From Fasciolopsis buskii (Eukaryota > Platyhelminthes > Trematoda > Plagiorchiida > Fasciolidae), in contig LUCM01005764.1 in NCBI GenBank assembly GCA_008360955.1, positions 62,001 through 126,000 of the forward strand: a stretch of 64,000 nt of DNA, given 5' to 3'. Both the position numbers and the translations under genes were made by a program. Every line of letters starts with the position of its first letter. Positions within the stretch are counted from its first letter, which is position 1. The notes beneath the pieces were generated by a model. The model ran no database searches and was not told the DNA's origin. It was given only the letters and a program-made list of their open reading frames with translations. This document shows, piece after piece, positions 13,994 through 27,206 of this stretch.

Positions 13994-16900
13994 TGCAGTA
14001 AATAGTGAGGGTTGTGTGGTGGCAAAATGTTAGAAATCTTTTCTAAAGTCATCTTAGAAGAGTTTGTGCACAGACATCAAATAAATCGTCGGACCAACGA
14101 TCCCCGAAGTTCTCAGCTTCGGTAATATCAGAATGTCAAGCATTACGTCCCATTCACGCAGGATACTTCTTGCCAATGGCAGCCAAGTGAAATTATTGCA
14201 CTGTGAGCTTATATTGTGAATAACGCTGTCATGTTTTGAGGACGTATGAATACCTCTCAATAGTTTGTGTGTTTCACTCATCACAATTGATCTGGCTTTT
14301 TCTGTTTCTATAGCTCAAAGTGAGACTTGAGTTAAGGCATGTCTTGGCCATTGCGGTGATAACTGAACCGTGGTTGACTAAAGATCTGCACACAAACGGT
14401 GCACAGTGCCAGATTGCATCAATGGACTACAGTAGAGCGGACTATGATTTATGATCAAAAATGATTCACACAACAGACGGGGTCTAGAGTCAATAATCTG
14501 GTAATCGTGGATCGACAATAACGAAGATGCCCGAGGGCGAAATGGAATGACCTTTCAATGGGAAATATGGGGAATGATTTTGAAACTGTTTCCATGTTAA
14601 TCTGTGGTTCCCAAACTTATTTTACTTCAGCGCTTTTGTAAACCTTAGAGTTTTGGCGTTTTCCAGGTCTTCTTCGTGTGCGATAGCATTCAGTTGCTTT
14701 TGTCTGTACCTCCGGTGTGAAGCCACTGAGCAACCGACACACCGTTTCTTATCACTAGGTTGGTTTAATAAGCCCCTGCAAGAGTGTCATAGCAAGAATG
14801 ATTGCCTGCTTGCTGTTGCACTAAAGAGATTCTTATGGAGAACTAGATATGTTCCCCTACAAAAAAATGCTAGGTGGATGGCTATATTACCTTTGGTTCG
14901 ATCTCTTTAAATGCATTTCAACATCTGATGGAGCCCGCAGTAAATACCAGTTTAACCATGTCAACACGTGCGAGTTATCCGCGGTCCTATTTCTATTGCC
15001 ACATTTCTCCCCAATCCGGACATTTTAATCACTATTATTCAATAATAGTCCTAACTGAGCTTCTCCGTTACGGCGTGTGCTTGTCGCACATTTTGTCGCT
15101 TTATGCATTTCGGATTAGTTGTGCAGCGGCTCAGTATCCACCCTCGGGAGTATGAACCACCTACTTAGGTCGACTACCGAGAAGTACAGATGCGGGTATC
15201 AGGCCATGGGAATGCTTGCGTAGATCTTGCACAGACAGCGGTCGACTAACAAAGGTGATTCCCCAGGACAGCTGCCGAATGGACGGGCCTTAACTTACGT
15301 GGGGTAGTGAGTTCGTCTCTGCAGTGTGACCTTTTGTCGTATACATATTTGGATAACCGAGTTGGAGCATTAGCAAAGCGTTTGGTGGCCAAGCGCGTAT
15401 CGGCTAGAAAGTTGCGCCATTCGATGAATGTCGATCCTAAATAACTGTGCTGACCTAGGAAAATCGGCAGGGTTGTGTACAGGACGAAGTTAAGCTGACG
15501 GAATGCGGTCAGCGAGAAACTTGCACGAAGTCGGATGTTGAAAGTCATTCGAGCAGTCGCAATGACAAATCGGCGCTTTTATTTCATTGTAAAGTTTGTG
15601 TTTGCATTACGTTCACGTCGCAACAATCAAAATGAGAGGTATCACATTAACTCAGATATAAGGATATAAAATACCATTTAGAATGACGAGATTTTGCGCG
15701 CATTTCGGTGGTGACCATAGATTTGATCATCATCACCATACGACCAAAGTGTGGCATGCTTTTACTTGTGTACAAATTAAACTCACCAAGCCACAAACGA
15801 CCAAAGGTTCTATGCCTCTGATGAGGACGGACGGCTGCAATGATTTTCCCCCGTCTATTTGGAACACAAAACTTTCTCCCACCCAGATGGCCATCTAGAT
15901 TTATGTAGAAATGAAAAGTCATGCGTTTTCATATTGTTATTACCACGGGATGAAGGAGTATCCGATGCATTCAAAATGAAAATACCAAGCGAAACGATGT
16001 ATTGCAAATGCACAATAGTAGATTTTGTCATCCTTACCTGTTTCATAAATTATCCAATTTGAATAGTGACACGATAGAATCACTTTTTTGTGATTGGAAG
16101 GTATTCCTTCGTGTTGAAAACTATTTTGACGATTTGATGGACGTATTCTTAAAATATTATTCAGTTTACTGGTCCCCCGTGTTTCAAAAAATTGGCTTGC
16201 ATGAATCACAGTAGGCAGCACTCAAATCAGCACTAAACGTGCATATCTGGGTGTATGTGCCGGGTTGCTCTGTGTACAGCCCTGGACGTGGAAGACCATA
16301 TTATACCGCGACTCGCACAGGTTTATTACCAGATAATATTTGTATCTCGAGATAGCACAATGCCTGTTCATATATTTGAAAATGCTTTTGATTTTCTGCT
16401 GTCAGCAACTACCTGCAATCGCAAAGCAGTATCGATCCTCGTTGCCTGAAGTGTCTATGCATTTCTCACTTACTTTTTCCCCTACAAAACTAACAATTTG
16501 CAGGATGATCAACGCTGGATTCGCATTCGTATAGCGCACCCAGGTCGTTTCGATCAGTGTTTAAACAAACCAGGGGCTAGAGGACATGCTCCTTTCATTA
16601 TACTAGCGAGTCTAGCGTGCCGTAAGAAAGATATCTCATTTACAAATTGTGATGTTAGGAAAAAATATTAAAATATCTACCAAATGAACTATTCCGTTGC
16701 TTCATTTCCTGGTTTCATATTGGAATTTCGTCATTCAAATCAATTTAATTTGGTGGGATATTTGGTTGTGGAGATTTCTGTTTGGTTTTATGCTCGTACA
16801 ACCTATCACGGATAAAAGCCGATGGTTCGTTCAAACCCTGGTCAAAATGACCGATTTGCTATTCGGTCCATGAGAACTTTTAAACAGTTGTAATGCCGTG

Positions 16901-19653
16901 ATTATAGTTGTGATGACAATTTGGACGTTCGACCGAATTTGAATAACCCTGTTAACAAAATGTCGTTTATATTTGAAACAGTTCACGTCATATGTGATAT
17001 AGTTAAGCGTTTCGAAAATCAGAATCTGTCAGAAATGAGCAGTTCTCTGTTGTAATATCAAGCTAACCGGGCTGGCTTTTAAAACCACTGGAAACTATAC
17101 GTTTGCAGAACTCTGTGCACTTGTTTGTCTTCGCTTTCTATAACGACGTTGTCGTCATCTAACCGTCGTTTATCTGACGCCCAAATCCATTGGCTTTTGA
17201 TTGCGTTGTATCATGCAGTTTTGATGCTCACTAAATCGTTGGAAGCGTGTCCGCTTAATGAGACTTTTGACTGTTCGTGTTTTCGAATATATACTGTATA
17301 AACGCCAAGACGATCTAACATGTTTCCATGTGTATCATTAGCTTACAAATACTCACAAATTACGAAAATATTCTATCTTCAGTTTCAGAGAGGCAACACT
17401 TGGAATTTTTGTCGACTGCTAATTTAGGCCAGTCCTAAGAACCCAACAAGCTGTGGCTAGTCCGCTTTTCTATATAGCCATCGTTTGTATGCACGACTGG
17501 AAAAACTATCTCCAGAATAAGATAGTCAGTCTCCCGCTTATAGGTCACTAGACCGGACAATACCAAGTACACATACCAGGAGAGCGATAGTAACCTCGAC
17601 AGTTTGTTTCTGGTGAACTTCTGTACCTCCATCTCACTACGTGAATTCAAAACTCGGGCTTATATTATGCCAGTAGAGTGGAACAGACGTGGATCTTCAT
17701 TCGATAGCATTTACCACTCACTATACATCCGTCATCCGTGATTTACTTTTCGGATCAAGGAAAACATGCAAAGCTATGATTCTGCATACAGCCACGCATG
17801 GATGGACAAAGTGAACGCGGAATTATCATGGTTGGTTTCAAAAAGCAGTATGGTTGTTCTTTACGACAAAATTTTACAACCTAATCCTTGGATAAACTGG
17901 TCACTTGAATAATAGGGGTCATTTTGTTCTTAGTTTCTCTACAAGTGGATAAAAACGGCTCTCTCCGGTTGGATACCAGACGTTTTGCTTAGCAACGGAT
18001 GTTCATTATCATCTGTCATTACTTTGACCTTTCTCCAATGGAAACACAAACATTTCAATACTTCATATTATGCGTGCATTGGCATCCTAGTTAGACATGC
18101 ATCAATGTGAGGTAACCGGTTAGCTTTAGTTGGGCTTGCTGCCGTTCGCGTTTAAGACTGTCTACTAGGGATTTGATTCTACTTACTATCAAAATATGAG
18201 TAGTTGCCCGTCGCGCGGGAAATTATCCGGCAGTGTTCATTTTCACATCCACCCGGACTGTAGTATGGCCTGCTCACTGTTTCGCCAAGTTCATGGAGTA
18301 AAATTGACGTGAGTGAAGGTTGCCCACAAATCCGTGCTGCCATGGAATTCGTAAATAGAATGAAAATCCGAATTCAGCATTCATTCCGCTAAGATGACAT
18401 AAGTAGGACAAGAAAATGAGTGATTAAGGAGTTAAACGCTCGTGAACATACGGGACTGGTATGCGTGGTCAGGAAACTTAGTAAGTTCTTAATAATGACC
18501 TGAAGATCGTTAATGAATACTCACATTGAGTTAAAATTTTGTTAACGATCCAGAAGATATATTAAAATGACAGCTATCGGCAGCAAAATTATTGCGATTA
18601 TTAATTAAACTGGATTTGACGTTACACTTTGAGAAATGTTATGCGAAATTTGAGAAAACCTCTAGTTCCAAAAGAGGCAATCCATTACTTACGTGTTCTA
18701 AACTCAAGAACAGTTGAATAGGGAACCTCCTTAAGCTGTAAAGTGGACATGGAAGAAAAAGGAGTGAACAAACTTCAAGAGCCATGAGGCTGAATGCAAT
18801 GATTTTGTTACATGTTACTGACATGGAGGCAGTTGAACATGCTGATTCAGTGACCTCAAAAACCCATAACAATATCGGGGATAACCGACAGCTTGGAATG
18901 GCATAAGCCACCTAAGTTCCAAGTAGTTTGGGTATAGGTCGGTGACATTTACCACTAAAATGATCGGCAATAATGGGGCTAGAACTCGGATGACTGGAAT
19001 GATCGATCTGACCAACAGCTGCCAACTGAAGGACACCACTCAGGCATACTGCCAGATGCCCCTTTGGATGATCTCATTTAGAAGTTACCTTCTTCGTCGA
19101 GAATGGCCAAACTCACATAGCATATCCAGCGTCAACGAAAGCTTACCTCGCTTGTGGAGCCAGCGATTTTCGGTCTATTTCTAACATGAACCGTCAACAT
19201 CTTAGTCCATTATTATGCTATTCTCAAATTTTAATCACATTCGGATAAGCCTCGTCGCAAATCCAGCTGTTGTACTATTGAAAGATTATAAGACTTAGTA
19301 GTCACTATTCCCCGACCATCGAGAGGAAGACTGAATCGATGCTTCCAGTGAGTAGATTAGACATACTCATAACTTTTAGAGCTGCTAATTGAGATTAATT
19401 GCTTTCGATCGAAACGCATCTGCAATCGATTTCAGTGCCACGGAAGAGGACGAATAAGTCTCAGTTTCGTTTTTTATTTTTTTGAATCAAATTTTCAGTC
19501 AGGATGAATTTTGTTGTCAGTATAAAGTTCTGCAGACGAGTTTGGTGATCCCATTAACTACCAACAATGATAAGACGTTACTCTAGTACAATGAGAATTT
19601 TCATTATGCCGGTCGACCACCGTTGTTGGAACAAGTTATTATCATTCGGGTTT
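13994..19653. other. No recognised gene
   Basis: Short open frames only, the longest 100 codons at 15246-15548 (minus), none with a recognisable motif. Confidence 0.6.
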
Positions 19654-19830
19654 GGTCTTTTATCCTTTTGCTTCCCTTATCAATGAAATAACTGTACATC
19701 ATTTTTCATGAAGGGGGGTAGCGGCCAACATAGGGCTGGCAATTGGGGAAGTTGATCGGCGGTGAGATGATTAAAACCCTCGACCTTCACGTGCAAATGA
19801 CACGACCTTGTCCACTTGGCCACCGCTATA
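19654..19830 (-). mobile_element. tRNA-derived SINE-like element A
   Basis: On the minus strand a tRNA-like head has an A box GGTGGCCAAGTGGACAAGG (reverse of 19806-19824) and a decayed B box GGTCGAGGGTTTTAATC (reverse of 19769-19785). About 70 bases later comes a tail with TGATGTAC..TTATTTCATTGAT and an A/G-rich end. The same order of head and tail occurs on the plus strand at 59555-59715, which is why I treat it as a SINE and not a chance tRNA-like motif. The 5' boundary could lie as far out as 19890. Confidence 0.65.
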
Positions 19831-20628
19831 GTCGTGGTGTCGTACCGTTTAGCCTTCGTGACAAAAAACTGCCGGGGTCAGTGGGAGAAACTTACAGGTT
19901 AAATGATGGCCAGCCATTGGTTACCACAGAGTCAAAATTTAATCCTGTTGGCTACAAAGTGTACGAATTATTTGTACTTTGATCCGATAGTTTTGATTTT
20001 TTTCGTAAGTTGAGCATTTGTGCTGCATGATGAGACATTTCATGAAGCTGTTTACTGTGCTTCAGTGATGTGGCCGCTCACTATGGAGCTTTGCAGTTTA
20101 TCAGCTAGTATTGTTGAACAATGCAACTGAACTGGATGACTCAAACTCTGAAGAAATGAATTATTTCGTGCTTTCGGTAGAAGAAATGTTCATGAAATCA
20201 CACATCACGTAAGCACATTTTTGGCGCCCACGAGTATGCAGTAAGCGAGATTTGCATTAGAATCGCTTTAGCCACTGATAGCCGTTTGTCGGAGTTTGCG
20301 AATGCAGAAGAGCATTCCCTCGGTAACTTCAAAAGCATTCAATAGAACCATCCAGATTTTTTTATTTGCTGACAGCCGAGTTTGTTCGATAAGTTCGTAC
20401 GATTCATTTGATATAAACAGAGAGAAGGAAATGATAATATTCCGTAGTTTGAAGGGGACTAGTTTTTTCGATATTTAAAGCGTAATTCCAGCTCTGGTTT
20501 TACTGAAGCATATGTATTTCAGGATTGTCTACATACCGAGACCTACGTTATATTAAATCTAGTCTGGATTCAGCGATTCATTTCAGATGACTGTGGATGG
20601 GGTCAGTGTTGTATTAACTCAAATCAAA

Positions 20629-20946
20629 CTAGTAAACTTTTTCCTCATCTGGATGAATCCCTTTCAAGTGGGATAAGAACTCAGCGAACGTGGTATGGCA
20701 GGCTGCAGACGGACAGTAAAACAAGTTATTTCCATTGCAAAGACGCATACTGCCGACGAGAAAATAGGTTTGGAATTTCTTCAACTGGTTTGGAGTGAAA
20801 AAAATCAGCGGTCCTGATAAAGGGTACTTATTCCAATTTTTTACCCCTATAAAATCCGTATAGGAATCGCGGCATGCTAAGAAGTGTGCAGCAAGTTGAA
20901 AAACAAAAAACGGACTAAACATAAAAGCCAGTTCAGTTGAATTCAC
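20629..20946 (-). other. Unrecognised 105-codon frame with a C2H2-like finger
   Basis: The minus-strand frame ends with FYCPSAACHTTFAEFLSHLKGIHPDE, which gives Cys-x4-Cys-x9-His-x4-His, loosely like a zinc finger but off the classical C2H2 spacing. The rest is hydrophobic and unrecognised. It could be an exon, an element remnant or chance; no splice context decides. Confidence 0.2.
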
Positions 20947-21794
20947 CCGTAGCTAGGAGTAAACAATTCCAGTGATCAGAGATTCAGAAATAAGGCCCCT
21001 AAAAATGTTTTCATTATTGAAATTCTCAGGCAAAAATTAACACCAGTTAGGCGAATACTTTGGAGATGGATGAAGAGATGGTACTTAAGAAGGATAGATG
21101 TACAATTGAATTTCAAAGTGAAAAGATCGACAGGGAAATTTGGGCTGTTTGTGGTTCGCGTGCCGTGACAGTTTCTCAGGTCAGCAGCTCTTGAAAAGGT
21201 TGTCAGCATTACCGTAGATAAAGTCATCCGTTTGCGAAGAACGAATGAATTGAGAACTATTCGTCTTGGGCAGACAGAGGCAGATGTCAGTGAACAGGTC
21301 ATCGTCAGGCCCGGGGAGTTAGGCCAGAATGTGTGCATCGAAGATCTTGAGGGAGATAACGGACGTGATGGATACAGTTATAATTTATCACGATACAATT
21401 ATGAACATGGCTCAGATTTTATGCCCACTTCAGTTTCCAAATGAAATGTGAAACTTTCTAATTATTAGAAAAATCGGTAACCATCCGGATGTTGATGCCG
21501 TGTTCTCAACTAGGACCAGCAAAAAAACAACTGTTTTTTCACACGTCAAACTCATCCGTAGTGTTCAAAAGCAGACCTAACTAATTGTACTTGTTTTTGT
21601 TCATTGGGATTTTGTATAACTCCCATTGCATCTCGCATATTTAGGCCTATTCCGTGTTACTTCCTGTCAAGAAAAATACCTTGTCTTTGACCGAACTGGT
21701 CACACAAACTGTAAGCATTGAACGGTAGCAAATAGTATTTGCCTATTCAGACTATATGACAACAGAATTTCTATCTGATACTGCTAGGCCCCCT

Positions 21795-21890
21795 GCTATT
21801 GGCAACCGGGACACCTCACAGGCGTCTGACTCTAACCACGACGGACACCCGTTTGAGCAGAAAGATGTCATAACCCGTTCGATTCGCACT
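21795..21890 (+). mobile_element. Possible tRNA-like SINE remnant
   Basis: TTGGCAACCGGG (21799-21810) resembles an A box, GGCGTCTGACTCTAACC resembles a D-arm/anticodon-arm stretch, and CCCGTTCGATTCG (21874-21886) resembles a B box. The spacing is longer than in a tRNA, and no known tail follows. Confidence 0.3.
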
Positions 21891-22670
21891 CAGTTGAATT
21901 GATTAAAGCGTCTACACGCACTCGGTCGATAGTCCGGGAGGGGAGTTCCATAGGGGTCGTCCCGAGGTCTACTCATTCTAGATATTTGAATTCTTAATCG
22001 GAAGCCATTCTGGACAGCCGGGCGCCAGAATAACGTGACCTCATTAAAGCTTGCACGTTCAAATTATCGGTTGCGCGGGTTTTCAGTTCTCGCCTGTCGT
22101 CACGCGGAAATACACGTCCTGCGTATACATGCTGTGGTTCTTTTGCCCACCACACATCGATATGCGATACAATTGGTCTATCATGCCATCCAGATCTCAC
22201 CGATGACATAGCAACCTCAGACACTAGATTTCCTGGTTGAGGTTCCTTCAGGTTACCCCGAACGTGGCACCATTTTAGGGTTTATTTTTACAGGTGTCAA
22301 CCTTCATTGAACCATTCGGATCCACAAACTTATGTCTATCTGTCCTACGTGTTGACCTGGTTACGTGTATTCTTACTTTCCGAATACAGTACATTAACTT
22401 CACGTCATAACTACAATTTTAATAATCGTTGTTCACTTATTTGTTAAATGTACATATTCAGTTTTGCAATTCTCCTCCTTGCTTCTGAAGTAGACCCCAT
22501 AGTCTAATTGAATGAAAGGTTGGATGATATATCGCGTCATTACTGTTTCCAGTTCGCCAAGATTGTCTGTAAATCGTTATTCCAGTTGCCTTGATGCATT
22601 GCCAGCCAGCAAGGGAAGACAAAATGAGATGTATTTATAACTATTTGGCGTATGTATTCGCAGAAATGCA

Positions 22671-22730
22671 TAAAAATGATGTACGTTGTTATTTCATTAA
22701 TAAAAGAAGGAAAAAAGACATGAAGGAAAA
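22671..22730 (+). mobile_element. Isolated SINE-like tail
   Basis: AAAAATGATGTACGTTGTTATTTCATTAATAAAAGAAGG-type tail (described in part: GTTGTTATTTCATTAAT at 22686-22702), nearly matching the tails of elements A and B. No convincing tRNA-like head is visible in the 150 bases before it, so it is probably a 5'-truncated or decayed copy. Confidence 0.5.
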
Positions 22731-23754
22731 AAACGATCAGCAAACAATAGCGGTCCATGAGCGCCTCACTATCTTTCAGTAATATTTCGGCAATTTTGAT
22801 GTGACGTCCACCAACTCCAGTATGAAATTGTCTTTAGGTCATGATCCAAGAAGTTTCTGAATTCTACAGTCCGTTCTCTTTTGATCCGTTTGAAATGCCT
22901 TACTCATTTTATTTGTGTAAGAGTGAATAACTTTGAATGGAATGAGAAAACGAGACAACTTTTTCGAAGAATTTCCTTCTAGAAATGTCCCTTTTTATAA
23001 CTGTTTTGCTGATCACCGCATGTCATGCATCCATCAACAAGTTATCGAGTCGCCTGATTAAGGTGCTCAGCATGTTTTACCACTGCCCAGGATGATTCCC
23101 ATCCTTGTTTTCTTGTGCGATTAATCCGTACTCCAAATCCGAGGACATTTAGAGTGCCTAAATATTATTCAACTCTGCGCTTGACAATTGTGTATGAAAG
23201 ATCAGTGATTATCTGCTTCGGGTTCGGGGAATATTGTTAAGTTTAATATGAGTGACTTTGGAGCCAATTTCAAACGTGGTTGATTTCCTGCATCAAAGAC
23301 ATCCTCTCGGCATAATTGGTTTGGCTATGATGTCAGTGGTTGCCTTGTTCTGTTTAATTCGTTGCAAAAAATGAGACAAAATTTCAAATTGAACAAGGGT
23401 TTTAGTCAGTTCATTATCCCCTACATTGATGTGCCAAAAAATTTTACTATTTCTTTCTTAGTGCTTTGGTGTCACGATAACAATGTAAGCGATTAACGTA
23501 GCGCGCATAATGCCCTTGACTCAATGTCGATTTTGATGTAAGTCCTTTCATCTTGATCATTGGATCCGCTAGAGTTTAACCTCTTTTCTCCATCAAAATT
23601 AATGTTTTTTGAAAATAAAAATTGTCTTGCTGGCACGCGGTGGCTGAATTCATCGGTGGTTACATTTTATTCGCTTTATGAACGGGAAGACGAGTCGCAA
23701 ATGCACACTCCCGATTTTCATTTTTTACCATAGTTAACCCCACTGTCTGTATGC

Positions 23755-23815
23755 TACACACACACACACACGCACACACACACACATAAACACACAAATA
23801 CGCACACACGCACAC
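23755..23815. repeat. (AC)n microsatellite
   Basis: About 60 bases of CA dinucleotides with scattered G, T and A interruptions. Confidence 0.92.
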
Positions 23816-26191
23816 TTAAAGTCACTATCCGTGCACTCGCTAGTGTCGTTGCACATTGGTTTTAAATGGTATGAAGCTCATTTTAAATGAGCTCTTATTG
23901 ATGCGGCATCTTAGCTGGACGACAAACAGTTGGGTGAACTTGGAAATGCAGTTTTCCGGTGAGTCACTTATCATTGACTAAAGCAGAATGTGTTTATTTC
24001 AGAGATGCGGAACTCCCAATGATTGTGAAAGAATATCTGTCATGAGGTCAAATGATTTACGAGGTCAACAGACTACGAGCAGGAATTCTTTGGACGCCTT
24101 GTTCATTAGCTCCCTGTTTGTTGTATCGCCGCTTTTTCTGTCTGTACAGTCTTTCGAGTTTGATCATCCGACATCATGAATTGTATCAAGTACGAATTTT
24201 TCTTCTTCTCAATGCTTAATCTCGTTTTCCCGCGCTGGATCAGATGCAGTCAGAATCAGTCGCTGATTAGTACACCTGAGGTGCAGTGCAGATCTTCGCC
24301 AACATTAGTCGTTTTGTTAATCTGTTACGACGTAGCTATCACCAAATGCTGTTTTCCTCATTCAGACGAATTTCTACTCAGCTTCCGCGGAATCATCGTT
24401 TTGTTTTCTGTCAAAACAGTCACGTTACTCACAATTCAGTACGCGCAACCCTAACACATCTAGAACCCAGAAGAAATGAAGGGATCTCGCCCCCATGGAT
24501 CAGATACATTGTGTGTAAAAACGAGTTCCTGGTATTTTGATACATTCATTCTGCTCTGTAAACTCCAATGTTTTCGAGTTTAGTATGGAACTCGCAATGT
24601 CATCTACTGATTAGAATACCATAAAACTGACCCGAAACAATGACCCTGTTTGGCGGCCCACTTGCACCACAGGACATTTGTTGCCCCTGTCAGCACTGGC
24701 TGTCTGTATTCTCTCGTGTTCACTGAAATAGGGGCTGGAGCGAGGTGAGTGAGGGGCTAAAACTGTTTAACAGAAATCAACGCTAACAAATGTCTACGAG
24801 AACGATGATAGCTGCGATCTGTCTTCTTCTCCTTTGGGTGTTTTCCATTTCAGGACTTTTAACAAGGATGAAACAGTTACACAATGCATCCATGGTTTCT
24901 CAGTGGTATGTTTAGCGTTGATATCACACAATGAATACTTTTGTGTAATAGCTGCTTTAAACGACATCCGCTGGTCCCTTCTGTGGACGAAGTTGAGGAT
25001 GTACGCGAATGAACCAACTTAAGACTGTCTTCGAATCATGACTATTATTGTGGAATTCTTTGCTTCATTGAAAGAACAGGTTACTGTGCGAAAAGAAAAT
25101 TTTTGTACGGAGTATGAAAAGAACAATGTTACTCTATAATGAGTGCACCTTTGTCCGGGAAAAAATTAACATGTTTAATTTAGTATCACAAGATGCTCAA
25201 ATGTCAGTGAATTTCTTATCGATTTTTTCATTTTGCCATAATATGAGGTAAATGTTCATGCCAGTGATTATTTCTCGTTTATTGATTTCCGTTAGGGTAA
25301 AACTCTGCAGTCACGGTGAATAGTTGGATTTTGCTCTCGAAGAAGGACCAACAAGCAGGCCAGAAAAGCATTCACTAAAAACTTGGTTTCAAGCAAAAAA
25401 CAACGATTCATGGTGAACAGCGAATAGCCTACTTACCAATGAAACCATGAATTGACAGAAAATGGTCTCACCTCACCGTTTCCTGTTTCAAATTGATACG
25501 GAAAATGTAGATAACCAATAATTATATTTACTGGTATCATTGAAAATCGATGTGATTGATCCGCATGACCGCTGGAGCGACCAGTCAAACTTGCTTCGTT
25601 GTACAAAATGCTGAGGCAGTTTTAAATCCGCAACTGGAAGTTCACGTGCATTGTCAACATCCAAATATTTGCATCAGGAGTTGGGAACGAATGAGTGTCC
25701 TGCTACTGACACGAAAAAGGCCCAAAACATGGTATTATTCTCGGCATCCAGTACTGCGCGAAAACTGCTTTAATAATACGCAGAAACTAACCTAGTTTTC
25801 ATCCACCACATCAGTCTCGGGAGTAACACTACAGTGGACTGAAATGTTCGGTTGAGCAAGATCCAGGGAACAATTTTGATACATTATTGGTCAATTTAAG
25901 TAACCCAACAGTTATTCATCACATGTATAAGAAAGGTCTGACAGCAGTACGCTAGGTACAATTTTATCCTCCCATCTCACTACATAAATTCAAAGGCGAT
26001 TTTGACCACACTGTATTCACAAATGCGATTACCTTTTTTCGTTTGTGGGGTGGAAGGAGAACTGGTCCTCTGACATTGCCATTTTCAACCAAATGTTAAC
26101 CCATCATCCGTGAACTGTTTATTTATCTCAAGGAATAATGGACAGACTTGGACTAGGTGGTTTTTAGCTGCCAATCTGTGACTAGTCGCTC

Positions 26192-26680
26192 ATGGGCAAA
26201 ATGAACACAGAATCTTCACTCGATGATATGATAGCTGTTCGTAAACATGCTTCAGCGATTCCCAGTTTAGATGAAATGGAAATGCATTATACTTATATGA
26301 ACATCCATTTGTCAAAAACAGTGCTTGTGATGCAAACAAGAATTAGCAGAGTTTCCGGTAATCAGGGGGTAACGTTTCGCAAGACATTTTCCAATCGACA
26401 CATACCACGTACATCACCAAACCCAAACAAGCCACCGGGTTTCTTCATTCTACAGGTTGCACGTGGCAAACCAATCAGAAATTCTCGACAAATCCCCTTA
26501 TTCTCTAATGAACCTACTGTGCATGCCCACTCTGTGCGACTCGACAGAGGTTTTCTTACCAGATGTCCTGATACAATATTTTCAGGTGAAAATTACAAGC
26601 TAATTTTCAGTTTCTCTCAACATTCGGAAATTTCTTTCAAGCAGTTCCGATCAAATGGGATCAGGCTGTCCCACGTTTGA
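26192..26680 (+). other. Unrecognised 162-codon open frame
   Basis: ATG at 26192, stop at 26678-26680. The predicted product is basic and Ser/Arg-rich with no recognised domain, signal peptide or membrane segment. At this base composition one open frame of this size in 64 kb of both strands is not surprising, so it may be noise. It could be an exon of an unseen gene. Confidence 0.2.
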
Positions 26681-27177
26681 CGGAAAATATCAAACATTTA
26701 CATTGTTTCCATCGTTATCACTCGTTTTCTTGGCCATATCATACAGCGACTTTAGAAAGTTGCGAAATATACACGCGTTAGGACAGTTATTTCAGGAACA
26801 ACATAATGAGTTAGTCTTATTTTTATCAACTCTTCTTTCAAGCAATCACTTCTGGTTACTTTTGCTGGCGTTTAGGATGATGGTAATGATGATGATTTAG
26901 ATGATGACAGACACCAAGTCAGTCGGTTAGTTCCACTTACCGTCCAAATTAGTTTGGGGTTCGATGTAAATCACACGGACTTTGAATTTGGGTGGGGTTG
27001 GACGGGTGAGGCATTTGTTGTGTGTGATACTTGAAAAGGTATGAATACAAGAAGTGATTGGTTAGAAATTTATTTGGCGAATATTAACAACACGACGTGA
27101 TGTATACAAATGATGTCAAGTTCGGTGGAAGAGACGGAACGCACGAGACAGAAGAACAGGCAGACAGAATGAGAGTG

Positions 27178-27206
27178 CCAGAGAGAGGGAGAGAGGGAGA
27201 GATAGA
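27178..27206. repeat. GAGAGG-type purine repeat
   Basis: GAGAGAGGGAGAGAGGGAGA-type tract, all purine on the plus strand. Confidence 0.75.

Noticed and set aside
23755..23815. CRISPR-like or tandem array
   Set aside because: A simple (AC)n microsatellite in eukaryotic DNA. No direct repeats with unique spacers were seen anywhere in the window.
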